Source: Vibrio gelatinilyticus (lineage in GTDB: Bacteria; Pseudomonadota; Gammaproteobacteria; Enterobacterales; Vibrionaceae). Taken from it: 64,000 nucleotides of DNA. Position numbers and translations under genes: made by a program. Position 1 is the first letter of the stretch, and every line of letters starts with the position of its first letter. Below the pieces are notes generated by a model, which was given only the letters and a program-made list of their open reading frames with translations, made no database searches and was not told the DNA's origin. Below are positions 20,437 through 29,075 of the stretch, piece after piece. Where the stretch lies: NCBI RefSeq assembly GCF_022836845.1, contig NZ_JAJNNZ010000012.1, forward strand, positions 1 through 64,000. Direction: 5' to 3'.

Positions 20437-21699
20437 ATGGATATTCTTGCAAACTACGGCACTATCCTAATTATTATTGCAGCGCTTTTCGGTTTCTTAA
20501 TGGCGATCGGTATCGGTGCAAATGATGTTGCCAATGCAATGGGTACTTCTGTTGGTTCCAAAGCACTAACAGTAAAACAAGCCATCATCATTGCGATGAT
20601 CTTTGAGTTCGCCGGGGCTTACCTTGCGGGCGGTGAAGTTACCGATACAATTCGTAAAGGGGTTATTGAAACATCTCTCTTTGCACACCAACCTGACATT
20701 CTTGTTTTTGGCATGATGTCATCGCTTCTAGCCGCAGGAACATGGCTACTACTTGCTTCATATATGGGCTGGCCAGTTTCTACAACACACTCAATCATTG
20801 GCGCCATTATTGGTTTTGCTTGTGTTTCAGTGGGTACTGAAGCAGTAGATTGGGCTTCTGTAAAAGGCATCGTTGGTAGCTGGGTTGTCACTCCTGTGAT
20901 ATCTGGTTTCTTCGCTTATGTCATTTTCGTCAGTGCACAGCGATTGATTTTCGATACCGAAAAGCCACTGTTCAATGCGAAGCGTTTTGTACCTGTTTAC
21001 ATGTTCATTACCACTATGGTTATTGCGCTTGTAACCATTAAGAAAGGCCTTAAGCACGTTGGGTTGCACCTGAGCAATGGCGAAGCCTGGTTCTGGGCAG
21101 CTGCGGTTTCTACCGCGGTTATGGTCGCGGGTTACATTTACATTCAACGTAAATTTGCAAGCCGCGAAGAAGAGCACGGATTCGCAGGTGTTGAAGGTAT
21201 CTTTAGTGTTTTAATGGTTATCACAGCTTGTGCGATGGCATTTGCTCACGGTTCAAACGACGTAGCCAACGCTATTGGCCCTCTATCTGCTGTTGTTTCA
21301 ACAGTTGAGCACATGGGCGAAATCACCACAAAAAGTACCATTGCTTGGTGGATCCTTCCTCTTGGCGGTATTGGTATCGTGGTTGGCCTTGCAACGATGG
21401 GACACAAAGTAATGGCAACGGTAGGTACAGGTATCACTGAACTAACGCCTAGCCGTGGTTTTGCTGCCCAGCTGGCAACAGCATGTACTGTTGTACTGGC
21501 ATCGGGGACTGGCTTACCAATCTCGACCACACAAACGCTTGTGGGTGCGGTATTAGGTGTAGGTTTTGCTCGTGGTATTGCTGCGCTTAACCTAGGTGTT
21601 GTGCGTAACATCGTGGCATCTTGGATTGTTACACTACCAGCTGGTGCACTACTTGCTGTCGTATTCTACTACGGTATGCTTGCTGTATTTGTCGGCTAA
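20437..21699 (+). CDS. pitA: Low-affinity inorganic phosphate transporter, Pit family
   Basis: The 420-residue membrane protein has about ten transmembrane segments and the two PIT repeats marked by GANDVANAMGTSVGS (N-terminal half) and HGSNDVANAIGPLSAV (C-terminal half). It imports phosphate, probably as a metal-phosphate complex, by proton symport. I chose the ATG of MDILANYG with an AGG upstream; the frame extends 30 nt to a TTG without support. It forms a likely operon with the preceding DUF47 gene. Confidence 0.92.
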   Translation: MDILANYGTILIIIAALFGFLMAIGIGANDVANAMGTSVGSKALTVKQAIIIAMIFEFAGAYLAGGEVTDTIRKGVIETSLFAHQPDILVFGMMSSLLAAGTWLLLASYMGWPVSTTHSIIGAIIGFACVSVGTEAVDWASVKGIVGSWVVTPVISGFFAYVIFVSAQRLIFDTEKPLFNAKRFVPVYMFITTMVIALVTIKKGLKHVGLHLSNGEAWFWAAAVSTAVMVAGYIYIQRKFASREEEHGFAGVEGIFSVLMVITACAMAFAHGSNDVANAIGPLSAVVSTVEHMGEITTKSTIAWWILPLGGIGIVVGLATMGHKVMATVGTGITELTPSRGFAAQLATACTVVLASGTGLPISTTQTLVGAVLGVGFARGIAALNLGVVRNIVASWIVTLPAGALLAVVFYYGMLAVFVG

Positions 21700-21762
21700 A
21701 CGTCATGCCATTAAAGTCAGAATGATGTGAAGCTCACGTCATAATTGGCTCAAAAGCACATA

Positions 21763-21788
21763 AAGGGAGGCTCAGCCTCCCTTCTTAG
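21763..21788 (+). terminator. Putative terminator after pitA
   Basis: A 10-bp near-perfect palindrome (AAGGGAGGCT / AGCCTCCCTT) follows pitA by about 65 nt, but the T-run after it is short. Confidence 0.5.
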
Positions 21789-21812
21789 TTGCACCACTCG
21801 CAGAAACTTCAT

Positions 21813-21885
21813 ACTATTTGCACCAACCAAATAGTGTACAATTTGAGAGTTGCAATTACGAAGCCTTCGCTTTGCGAATTCAACT
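21813..21885 (+). promoter_or_regulatory. Structured upstream region of the SH3 gene
   Basis: A perfect 8-bp inverted repeat (ACTATTTG / CAAATAGT, 7-nt spacer, 21813-21835) is followed by a TACAAT -10-like hexamer at 21837-21842. A second stem pairs AGTTG-C-AATT (21848-21857) with AATTCAACT (21877-21885). The first could be an operator overlapping a promoter and the second a leader hairpin. Confidence 0.35.
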
Positions 21886-21933
21886 CCATGCGTAATATGA
21901 CTTCCCATTGAAGAAATTGTTAAGGGACTTGCC

Positions 21934-22545
21934 GTGAAAAAACTAATCTGCATGATCTTTGTTGCAATGCTGGCTGCACCAGCTGCTTTAGCACAAGATC
22001 GCTATGTTGCCGATCAACTCTTTACCTATATGCATTCTGGCCCAAGCAACCAGTTCCGCATCATTGGCAGCATCGATGCTGGTGACAAGGTGAAACTACT
22101 TTCAACGAATCGCGATACTGGCTATTCGCAAATACTTGATGCTCGCGGCCGTAAAGGTTGGATTGAGTCTAAGTTTGTCATGAAGCAAGAGAGCATGGCT
22201 GTCAGGTTGCCACGACTTGAGAAAGAGCTCACTCAAGTAAAATCTCAGCTTGCTAACGCTCGCCAAAACGCAGACAGTGAAAAAGCCGGCCTTGCAAGCT
22301 CTCTTGATGCGCGTAATAAGCAAATTGCTGAGCTTGAGCAAAACTACTCAGACATCAGCAACCAGCTGACCTCTTCTCAGTCTGAGATCCGCGAACTTCG
22401 CGCAAGGCTTGATACGCAAAAAGAAGACCTTCTGCTGAAGTACTTCATGTACGGTGGCGGTGTTGCAGGTATCGGTCTACTATTAGGCTTGATTCTTCCA
22501 CATATCATCCCTCGCCGTAAGAAGTCTCCAAACGGTTGGGCATAA
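21934..22545 (+). CDS. SH3-domain envelope protein with C-terminal membrane anchor (YgiM-like, TIGR04211 family)
   Basis: The 203-residue protein starts at GTG. It has a signal peptide (about 1-20, AALA-QD), a bacterial SH3 domain (about 22-85, with MHSGPSNQFRIIGSI), a coiled coil (about 90-160) and one transmembrane helix (about 168-188, YGGGVAGIGLLLGLILP) followed by a short basic tail RRKK. It probably sits in the inner membrane with the SH3 domain in the periplasm, possibly binding peptidoglycan. E. coli ygiM occupies the same place between ygiF and cca. Confidence 0.88.
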   Translation: MKKLICMIFVAMLAAPAALAQDRYVADQLFTYMHSGPSNQFRIIGSIDAGDKVKLLSTNRDTGYSQILDARGRKGWIESKFVMKQESMAVRLPRLEKELTQVKSQLANARQNADSEKAGLASSLDARNKQIAELEQNYSDISNQLTSSQSEIRELRARLDTQKEDLLLKYFMYGGGVAGIGLLLGLILPHIIPRRKKSPNGWA

Positions 22546-22569
22546 ATGCTTGTAACGACCAAATTGTTG

Positions 22570-22600
22570 AAAAACGCCTTGCTATCGCAAGGCGTTTTTT
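22570..22600. terminator. Bidirectional terminator between the SH3 gene and gspB
   Basis: The 13-bp stem AAAAACGCCTTGC / GCAAGGCGTTTTT with a 4-nt loop has T-runs on both strands and separates two convergent genes. Confidence 0.9.
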
Positions 22601-22601
22601 T

Positions 22602-23321
22602 TCAGCCATTCCACTCATAAAGTGCTGGAATTTTGATTAGCTCGTTGTCAAAACGAATGGTCACTGAACGTGGTTCTATTAGGATAAGTTCAACAAGATT
22701 ATTAAGCGCTTCTCCTTCTTTAAACTCAATCCCATTAATCTTCACCCAACGTCGCTGAGTATCATTTGAATACATGTGCGTTTGAAGATTTAGAGCGGGC
22801 AAGCGCCCTTGATAGCGTTGTTCATTTTTCTCTAACTGAATCTGTTGCTGCAAAGCCGCTTCACTATTCTCATTGTACTGACGATGATTGAGAGCGGTTT
22901 TAACCTGCTGCGCCACTCGCGGCGATAACTCACTTAAGTCTAACTCTTCCAATGAAAAAGGCGGCTCGCTCTGTGCGTCAGTTCGAAGGGATAAATTCTC
23001 ACCCATAGAACTCGATACTTCAGCAATAAGGCTTTGCTGATCACGATTTACCTCTGGTTGTGGCAAGGCTTTGAGCTTGCTGAAATTAGGGTAATTGAGA
23101 ATGACGAATTGCACATCGTAAGATTTAGCTTCCTGTTCATCGACTCTTTTAGCCACTTCAACTTTAACCACTTCAACTTGGGAAGACTCACTTGCAACCA
23201 CTCTATCCTGTCGAGGCTGAAGTTGGGAGACTGGTTGTAATAAAAGATAACCAATTACCACAACACTCGGTATGGTGACGGCGCAAACTGAAAACCCCAA
23301 GCTTAATCCGTTACGACTCAT
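22602..23321 (-). CDS. gspB: General secretion pathway protein B (ExeB/GspB)
   Basis: The 239-residue protein has one N-terminal transmembrane helix (about 8-27), a variable periplasmic linker and a conserved GspB C-terminal domain containing LPALNLQTHMYSND and RWVKINGIEFKEGE. With GspA it carries the type II secretion outer-membrane secretin through the peptidoglycan. Its ATG overlaps the gspA stop by 4 nt. The rest of the type II secretion genes are not in the window. Confidence 0.92.
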   Translation of the reverse strand: MSRNGLSLGFSVCAVTIPSVVVIGYLLLQPVSQLQPRQDRVVASESSQVEVVKVEVAKRVDEQEAKSYDVQFVILNYPNFSKLKALPQPEVNRDQQSLIAEVSSSMGENLSLRTDAQSEPPFSLEELDLSELSPRVAQQVKTALNHRQYNENSEAALQQQIQLEKNEQRYQGRLPALNLQTHMYSNDTQRRWVKINGIEFKEGEALNNLVELILIEPRSVTIRFDNELIKIPALYEWNG

Positions 23322-25030
23322 CGCGATGCTCCTTGTTGTAGGCTTTCTGTCGGGCTAAAAGTCAATTCTGGAGCCTCAGTTTGGGTCAGTAACTCAAGGC
23401 GTTTCAACGTATTTTTTCCTGCGATTCCATCCACATCCATATTTTGCCAACGTTGGAATACCTGTACTTTTTGTTTCAGTGCACTGTCAAATATGTCGCG
23501 TCCCAACGGCGAAACCCCCAGTACCTGAGAGAGTTTGTCATCAAGTATGCGCACTTGCGGGCCCTGGTCGTGCACCTTTAAGGTATCAGATAGTTGCCTT
23601 TGCCATATAGAGATATACTCTCCGTACCACACCTGCTCTAGCCATGCTCTTGGCACCTGCACTCTTTGGTCTGCAACAAGTATTTCTGCCACAGCGTCTT
23701 CAAGTCGATACAGCACAGCAAAAGAGCGCATTTGTTCAATGTTCAATTGCAATACCACTGGGAAGTTCAATGCTTCAATTTGCGCCAAAGAACCGAGATA
23801 AGAGCGACATTGAAATAACCCATTACTTTGTCCTTCACAAATGCCATCCATCACCGATGCCTGATAGCCCCATAATTTATAAAGCTCACGAACCGCTTGA
23901 ACCTGATCCGAGCTTTCTCTCAAGGCTTGCTCGAAGGCGGGCGGCAAAGAGCTTTCAGCCTGCGTTACACTAGCAGCAACATTCGTATCCTCGACTTGCT
24001 CAGGTGAAGACTCCGGCGCAGGCGAAGTAGCGACAAGAGGTTCGATAGCCCGATTGTCAAGGCTGTTACTGGAACGAAGCTTATCCAAGTAAGGGGCAAT
24101 GTTATCAGACTGCCAATATACGCCCGTCGCAATCCCCAGACCCAACGCACTAACAATGGCATAGCTGAGATAACTCGCCTTATCGGAATGCGGCTCTTGA
24201 ACTGAACTCGAGAAATTTGGAGCCTGAAAAGACAATACATCCTGACTGGCTTTTTGAGCGATATCTTTACTGACCTGCTTTACGCCAGAATGAAATGCAT
24301 ACTGCAGGGATTTATCGGCCAATAAGTTAATAAGCCTAGGGATCCCCTGACTTTCACGAGCCAATGTACTGATTGCTGAGCGGGTAAACACATCCATACT
24401 GCCACCAGCAGTACTTAGGCGAAATTCAATATACTGGCGGATTTCGCCTTCTGTTAGGGGTAAAAGATGGTAGCGGCCAGTGATTCGTTGAGACAATTGT
24501 CGCAACTGAGTGGTGCGCAATTTCTCCTGGAGCTCCGGCTGACCAATCAATAGTACCTTTAACAACTTTCTGTCATCGGTCTCTAAGTTGGTAAGTAGTC
24601 GTAGTTGCTCGAGTACATCAGCGGCTAAATGCTGCGCTTCGTCAATCACAACTAGGGTCTGAATGCCCTGACTATCATTGAGTTGTAAAAATTGATAGAT
24701 ACACTGGCTCAGCTGCTTTAGGGTCGCTTTTTCGGGGTAATGCAGATGAAATTCATCACAAATTGCTTCGAGTAGATCCAGACTGGTAAAGGTCGGGTTG
24801 AGTATCAGACCAGCACGTGTTTTATCATCCAGAGAAGCTAACATCGCTTTAGCAACCGTGGTTTTTCCAGTGCCCACTTCGCCAGTTAACATGGCAAATC
24901 CACCACCGTCACCTAGCCCCGCCTGCAAATGCTGCATTGCTTCTCTGTGACGCTGACTTAAGAAGAGGTAACGAGAGCTTGGCACTATCGAAAATGGCAC
25001 CTCAAAAAAGCCAAAATAATCCTTATACAT
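23318..25030 (-). CDS. gspA: General secretion pathway ATPase GspA/ExeA with peptidoglycan-binding domain
   Basis: The 570-residue protein has a cytoplasmic AAA ATPase domain with Walker A GEVGTGKT (50-57) and Walker B LVVIDEAQ, one transmembrane helix (about 290-310, YAIVSALGLGIATGVYW), and a periplasmic C-terminal peptidoglycan-binding domain (about 490-560, with QRWQNMDVDGIAGKNTLKRLE-like sequence). ExeA multimerises on peptidoglycan to help insert the ExeD secretin. I chose the ATG of MYKDYFGFFEVPFSI, the usual ExeA start. It is divergent from cca across about 210 bp. Confidence 0.94.
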   Translation of the reverse strand: MYKDYFGFFEVPFSIVPSSRYLFLSQRHREAMQHLQAGLGDGGGFAMLTGEVGTGKTTVAKAMLASLDDKTRAGLILNPTFTSLDLLEAICDEFHLHYPEKATLKQLSQCIYQFLQLNDSQGIQTLVVIDEAQHLAADVLEQLRLLTNLETDDRKLLKVLLIGQPELQEKLRTTQLRQLSQRITGRYHLLPLTEGEIRQYIEFRLSTAGGSMDVFTRSAISTLARESQGIPRLINLLADKSLQYAFHSGVKQVSKDIAQKASQDVLSFQAPNFSSSVQEPHSDKASYLSYAIVSALGLGIATGVYWQSDNIAPYLDKLRSSNSLDNRAIEPLVATSPAPESSPEQVEDTNVAASVTQAESSLPPAFEQALRESSDQVQAVRELYKLWGYQASVMDGICEGQSNGLFQCRSYLGSLAQIEALNFPVVLQLNIEQMRSFAVLYRLEDAVAEILVADQRVQVPRAWLEQVWYGEYISIWQRQLSDTLKVHDQGPQVRILDDKLSQVLGVSPLGRDIFDSALKQKVQVFQRWQNMDVDGIAGKNTLKRLELLTQTEAPELTFSPTESLQQGASR

Positions 25031-25241
25031 ACAGCAACCCTTAGATTTTAATGTCCTCGAAAGTAACACCGCCAGATATTAATGCCAACCAGTATATCAG
25101 CGATATCATTAAGCAAAGCACTCATCGTGATAGCGCGCGCGCAATTCGAGCAATAAAGTCGCCAATACATCACAAAATGAAACGTTAATGGCAAATGGGT
25201 TATACTGAGCAGCAATACAACTTAGATGATGTGAGGATTCG

Positions 25242-26465
25242 TTGAAAGCGTATCTGGTTGGCGGGGCTGTCCGCGATAAATTATTGGCAATCGAGTGTTA
25301 CGATCAAGATTGGGTCGTTGTCGGCTCGACCCCTCAACAAATGCTGGCCAAAGGCTTTCAAGCGGTTGGAAAGGACTTTCCTGTTTTCTTGCACCCCAAG
25401 ACCAAACAAGAGTATGCCCTTGCCAGGACAGAGCGCAAAGCCGGAAAAGGTTATACTGGTTTTGAATGCTTCTCTTCACCCGACGTGACGTTAGAAGATG
25501 ATCTACAACGTCGCGATCTGACCATCAACGCCATGGCGCAAGATAGTGATGGTCAGATAGTTGACCCCTATAATGGCCAACAAGATCTTAGCCAGCGCAT
25601 TTTAAGACATGTGTCACCAGCGTTTGTTGAAGATCCCCTACGAGTGCTGCGTGTCGCACGATTTGCAGCAAAGTTACATCACCTTGGCTTTACTATCGCG
25701 AAAGAAACCCTGCAATTAATGTCAATGATTGTCGATAACGGTGAGTTACAGCACCTGACAGCCGAGCGTGTTTGGCAGGAGTGGCACAAGTCTTTATTAA
25801 CCCAACACCCTGAAGTGTTTCTTGAGACACTCAGAGCTTGCGGCGCACTTGCGGTGGTACTGCCCGAGATAGACGCTCTATTTGGCGTTCCGCAACCCGA
25901 GCAGTGGCACCCAGAAATCGATACGGGGATCCACACCTTAATGGTGGCAAAACAAGCAGCGTTGCTCAGTGATAAAGCCACTGTTCGCTTTGCCGCTCAG
26001 GTACACGACCTAGGCAAAGGCATCACCCCAGAAAGCGAATGGCCAAGTCATAAAATGCATACTCATACAGGGCAGAAGATCATCAAAGCACTGTGTCAGA
26101 GAATTCGTATTCCAAATGACTTTCGGGATCTTGCTGTCGCGGTGTGTGCTCAGCACTCAAACGTGCATCGAGCCGCAGAGCTAAAGGCGACGACATTCAT
26201 TAAAATTTTTGGACAGCTTAACGTGTGGCGTAAGCCCGATTTTCTCAACGATGTGCTGCTGTGCTGTAAAGCAGATCATCTAGGTCGCCTCAATCTCGAG
26301 CAACAACCCTACCCACAAGCCGAGCGCTTTCGTATGGCCTATCAAGCGGCATTAGGGGTTGACGTTCAGGCCATCATTCAAGATGGGTTCACAGGCAAAG
26401 ACATCCGTGATGAGCAAGATCTGCGACGTGCTGCCGCTGTCAGAGTCGGTATCGGTTGCCGTTAG
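25242..26465 (+). CDS. cca: CCA-adding tRNA nucleotidyltransferase
   Basis: This 407-residue enzyme builds and repairs the tRNA 3' CCA end. It shows LVGGAVRDKLL, the metal-binding DQDWVVVG, the RRDLTINAMA motif and a C-terminal HD phosphohydrolase domain with VHDLGKG, as in E. coli Cca. The start is TTG, preceded by GTGAGG, and begins MKAYLVGGAVRD, matching the family start exactly. The window therefore holds both class II nucleotidyltransferases, this one and pcnB. Confidence 0.96.
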   Translation: MKAYLVGGAVRDKLLAIECYDQDWVVVGSTPQQMLAKGFQAVGKDFPVFLHPKTKQEYALARTERKAGKGYTGFECFSSPDVTLEDDLQRRDLTINAMAQDSDGQIVDPYNGQQDLSQRILRHVSPAFVEDPLRVLRVARFAAKLHHLGFTIAKETLQLMSMIVDNGELQHLTAERVWQEWHKSLLTQHPEVFLETLRACGALAVVLPEIDALFGVPQPEQWHPEIDTGIHTLMVAKQAALLSDKATVRFAAQVHDLGKGITPESEWPSHKMHTHTGQKIIKALCQRIRIPNDFRDLAVAVCAQHSNVHRAAELKATTFIKIFGQLNVWRKPDFLNDVLLCCKADHLGRLNLEQQPYPQAERFRMAYQAALGVDVQAIIQDGFTGKDIRDEQDLRRAAAVRVGIGCR

Positions 26466-26485
26466 TGACACCCTAACCGTGAATT

Positions 26486-26526
26486 AAAAAAAGCGCAGCG
26501 ATATTACAACGCTGCGCTTTTTTTAT
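26486..26526. terminator. Bidirectional terminator between cca and uppP
   Basis: A 14-bp stem (AAAAAAGCGCAGCG / CGCTGCGCTTTTTT) with a 9-nt loop lies between the convergent stops and gives a T-run on either strand. Confidence 0.92.
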
Positions 26527-26544
26527 TTATTGCCTACGCTTTGA

Positions 26545-27348
26545 CTAAGACATCAGCAAGAACCCAAGTAGGCCGACGCCCAAGATCAATCGATAGATCA
26601 CAAATGGGGTCATTCCCATACGGGAAATGAGCTTGAGGAAGAAGTGGATACAGAGATAGGCACTTATAAAAGAGACAGCAATCCCAGTCAGTAAGAACCC
26701 GAAGTGAATCGGTTCATTCCCCGTGACTAACTTCATGCCTAAATAGGCACCCGCTAAAGTGATAATAGGAATCGACATTAGAAATGAAAATCTTGCCGCC
26801 GCTTCGCGTGTAAAGCCAAGATACAGCGCCGCAGTAATCGTAGCACCAGAACGAGATGTACCTGGGATAAGTGCCATCGCTTGAGCAAGACCGATAAACA
26901 AGGCTTTTTTCCACCCCGTTTGATACTCATCTGCTGCAAGCGCTGAGTTCTTATCAACCCACCAAAGTAACAAACCAAACACGATAGTAGTCGCGGCAAT
27001 AACATAAGCACTGCGCAAGTAGATTTCGATAAAATCTTTCAAGAACAGTCCAAAGAGACAAGCCGGAATGGTAGCCAAAACAATCATCCACGCTAGGTTA
27101 GATTCTTTGCTGCGCTCACCTTTAAAAATTGATCCAAACAAGGCGCCAAATAGCGTAACTACTTCATGTCGAAAATAAATGACGACCGCCGCAAGTGTGC
27201 CAACATGTACTGCCACATCGAATGCCAAACCTTGATCTTCCCAGCCTAAAATGGCTGACGGCAATATTAAATGCGCGGAGCTCGAAATCGGCAAGAACTC
27301 GGTTAGGCCCTGGATCAGTGCCAAAATGACAGCTTCTATATAACTCAT
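26545..27348 (-). CDS. uppP: Undecaprenyl-diphosphatase (bacitracin resistance protein)
   Basis: The 267-residue, polytopic inner-membrane phosphatase recycles undecaprenyl pyrophosphate for peptidoglycan and polysaccharide synthesis. The catalytic regions are [16 protein letters not shown] at the N-terminus and PGTSRSGAT at about 160-170. It lies directly downstream of folK2/folB on the same strand with a 13-nt gap to folK2, so the three may be co-transcribed. Confidence 0.95.
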   Translation of the reverse strand: MSYIEAVILALIQGLTEFLPISSSAHLILPSAILGWEDQGLAFDVAVHVGTLAAVVIYFRHEVVTLFGALFGSIFKGERSKESNLAWMIVLATIPACLFGLFLKDFIEIYLRSAYVIAATTIVFGLLLWWVDKNSALAADEYQTGWKKALFIGLAQAMALIPGTSRSGATITAALYLGFTREAAARFSFLMSIPIITLAGAYLGMKLVTGNEPIHFGFLLTGIAVSFISAYLCIHFFLKLISRMGMTPFVIYRLILGVGLLGFLLMS

Positions 27349-27361
27349 GTATTAATACCAA

Positions 27362-27844
27362 TTAAAATTGAAAGGTGATTCTTTTTAGCTCAGTACACTC
27401 TGGCATGTTCTCACGAATAGCGCGCACACTTCGACCATCTTCTGGAATCAATAGGTCGGGCGTTAAATCAAACAGAGGCTGAACAACAAACGGATACTTA
27501 AAAATATCGTCTCTCGGCAACTTAGGCTTATCATGAGAGATCAACTGACCAAACAGCAAAATGTCGAGATCAAGAGTACGGTTTTGGAACTTGGTTGCGT
27601 CGACAGCTCGACCCCACCTGATTTCGATCGCTTTTAACGCCGCATTGAGCTCAGACAGTGATAGCTCGGTCTCAATGCGAAAAACCATGTTATAAAACTC
27701 ATGTCCTGAAAAACCGACAGACTCACAGCTGTACACTGGCGAAGGCTCTACACAATCAGCCAAACGCTTTAATTCTTGATGTGCAGCTTGAATGTGTTTT
27801 TCACGCTCAAGATTGGAACCCACGCCGATATAGGCAGTGATCAT
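27362..27844 (-). CDS. folK: HPPK-family pyrophosphokinase, second copy
   Basis: The 160-residue protein is a second 6-hydroxymethyl-dihydropterin pyrophosphokinase homolog. It shares YIGVGSNL, the YNMVFRIET segment and NRTLDLDILLFG with the family. It differs from copy 1 in the flexible catalytic loop, where the canonical WGP is replaced by WGRAVDATKFQ. Its ATG overlaps folB by 4 nt, so FolB and this FolK catalyse consecutive steps from one coupled message. It may be redundant with copy 1 or differ in regulation or substrate; sequence alone does not tell. Confidence 0.88.
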   Translation of the reverse strand: MITAYIGVGSNLEREKHIQAAHQELKRLADCVEPSPVYSCESVGFSGHEFYNMVFRIETELSLSELNAALKAIEIRWGRAVDATKFQNRTLDLDILLFGQLISHDKPKLPRDDIFKYPFVVQPLFDLTPDLLIPEDGRSVRAIRENMPECTELKRITFQF

Positions 27845-28200
27845 TGCACTCCCCTTTCAATAACAACACCAACACCCTTAGCTTGAGCCACTGCGCCCGG
27901 TTTTGTTAATCGAATTTTTACCCAAGGTACTGAAAACTGGGTTTGGATTAATGCGGCAATTTCTTCGGCCACACGCTCGACTAACAAAAAGCGCCCATTT
28001 TCAATATGATCAATCACCGCCTGGCTGACTTGTGAGTAATCCAGTGCATCTGCCACATCATCACTGCTGCCTGCTGGTGCGTTGTCATGTGCCATTTCAA
28101 TGTCCAACACAAGTTTCTGTTTGATTTCCTGCTCCCAGTCGTAAACGCCAATAGTCGTGATAACTTCGAGCTGTTCAATAAAAACCTTATCCAGTGCCAT
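27841..28200 (-). CDS. folB: Dihydroneopterin aldolase
   Basis: The 119-residue protein fits FolB, which cleaves dihydroneopterin to hydroxymethyl-dihydropterin and glycolaldehyde and can act as an epimerase. Seen are the N-terminal VFIEQLEVITTIGVYDWEQE, the LVERVAEEIA helix and the C-terminal VKIRLTKPGAV carrying the catalytic lysine. It heads the folB-folK2-uppP group and is divergent from plsY, its position in E. coli. Confidence 0.95.
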   Translation of the reverse strand: MALDKVFIEQLEVITTIGVYDWEQEIKQKLVLDIEMAHDNAPAGSSDDVADALDYSQVSQAVIDHIENGRFLLVERVAEEIAALIQTQFSVPWVKIRLTKPGAVAQAKGVGVVIERGVQ

Positions 28201-28429
28201 AAAAAAGGGTCCTTGTAATTAACCGAAATACGTCGAGCTGCCATCTGAAGATGAAAATTTTGACTTCCAAGCGTAGAGAGATCGAAAACAAGGAAATGAA
28301 TGCTGTCAACGTCAATGCAACTTCGACTATGATGAATACACAGGTCGGATACCCATCAAGTAGAGAAAAACGTACTATTTCCGATATGATATCAGTCCCA
28401 ATTAAATATTTCTTGCTAAAAGGCTCGCT

Positions 28430-29032
28430 ATGACACCCTTAGCACTTGCAATGATCATTGTTGCCTACCTACTCGGTTCAGTATCGAGTGCGGTATTGAT
28501 CTGTCGAGTGGCTGGATTGCCTGATCCACGGACCGTGGGTTCTCATAACCCTGGGGCAACCAATGTACTGAGAGTGGGAGGTAAAGGCGCCGCAGTTGCG
28601 GTGTTGCTGTGTGACATGCTCAAAGGCACCATTCCTGTTTGGGGTGGATTTCTGCTTGGTATCGATCCTATCATTCTTGGCGTTGTCGCCATTGCCGCAT
28701 GCTTAGGGCATATGTACCCACTCTTTTTCCACTTTAAAGGTGGCAAAGGGGTCGCGACTGCATTAGGTGCTATCGCCCCCATAGGTTGGGATCTTACAGG
28801 TTTAATCACCGGAACCTGGCTAGTTGTCGCCATCGTCTTTCGCTATTCATCATTGGCGGCGTTGGTGACCGTGATGATGGCACCGGTTTACACCTGGATG
28901 GTAACCCCACAATATACTTTCCCCGTGGCGATGCTTAGCTGCTTAATCATTTTACGCCACCATCAAAATATCCGACGATTGTTCGAAGGCAGTGAACCAA
29001 AATTAGGGCAAAAAAAACCGCTATCCAAATAG
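28430..29032 (+). CDS. plsY: Acyl-phosphate:glycerol-3-phosphate acyltransferase
   Basis: The 200-residue, five-helix inner-membrane enzyme starts phosphatidic acid synthesis from acyl-phosphate made by PlsX. Conserved loops are [30 protein letters not shown] and [12 protein letters not shown]. The 3' end (29015-29032) also forms the left arm and loop of a terminator that serves the opposite strand. Confidence 0.95.
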   Translation: MTPLALAMIIVAYLLGSVSSAVLICRVAGLPDPRTVGSHNPGATNVLRVGGKGAAVAVLLCDMLKGTIPVWGGFLLGIDPIILGVVAIAACLGHMYPLFFHFKGGKGVATALGAIAPIGWDLTGLITGTWLVVAIVFRYSSLAALVTVMMAPVYTWMVTPQYTFPVAMLSCLIILRHHQNIRRLFEGSEPKLGQKKPLSK

Positions 29033-29040
29033 CGGTTTGC
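29011..29040 (-). terminator. Minus-strand terminator embedded in the 3' end of plsY
   Basis: The 10-bp stem AAACCGCTAT (29015-29024) / ATAGCGGTTT (29029-29038) with a CCAA loop is followed by eight T residues on the minus strand. It ends the tsaD-hydrolase transcript and overlaps the last codons of plsY. Confidence 0.8.
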
Positions 29041-29075
29041 ATTAATGCACTCACTCTTGCGAACTCGCTACCGAA

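Noticed and set aside
20827-21177. 116-codon open frame antisense to pitA
   Set aside because: It lies within a clear membrane transporter gene and its translation has no recognisable fold.
28251-28433. 60-codon open frame overlapping the plsY start
   Set aside because: It has no convincing ribosome site or family resemblance, and it occupies the promoter region between folB and plsY.
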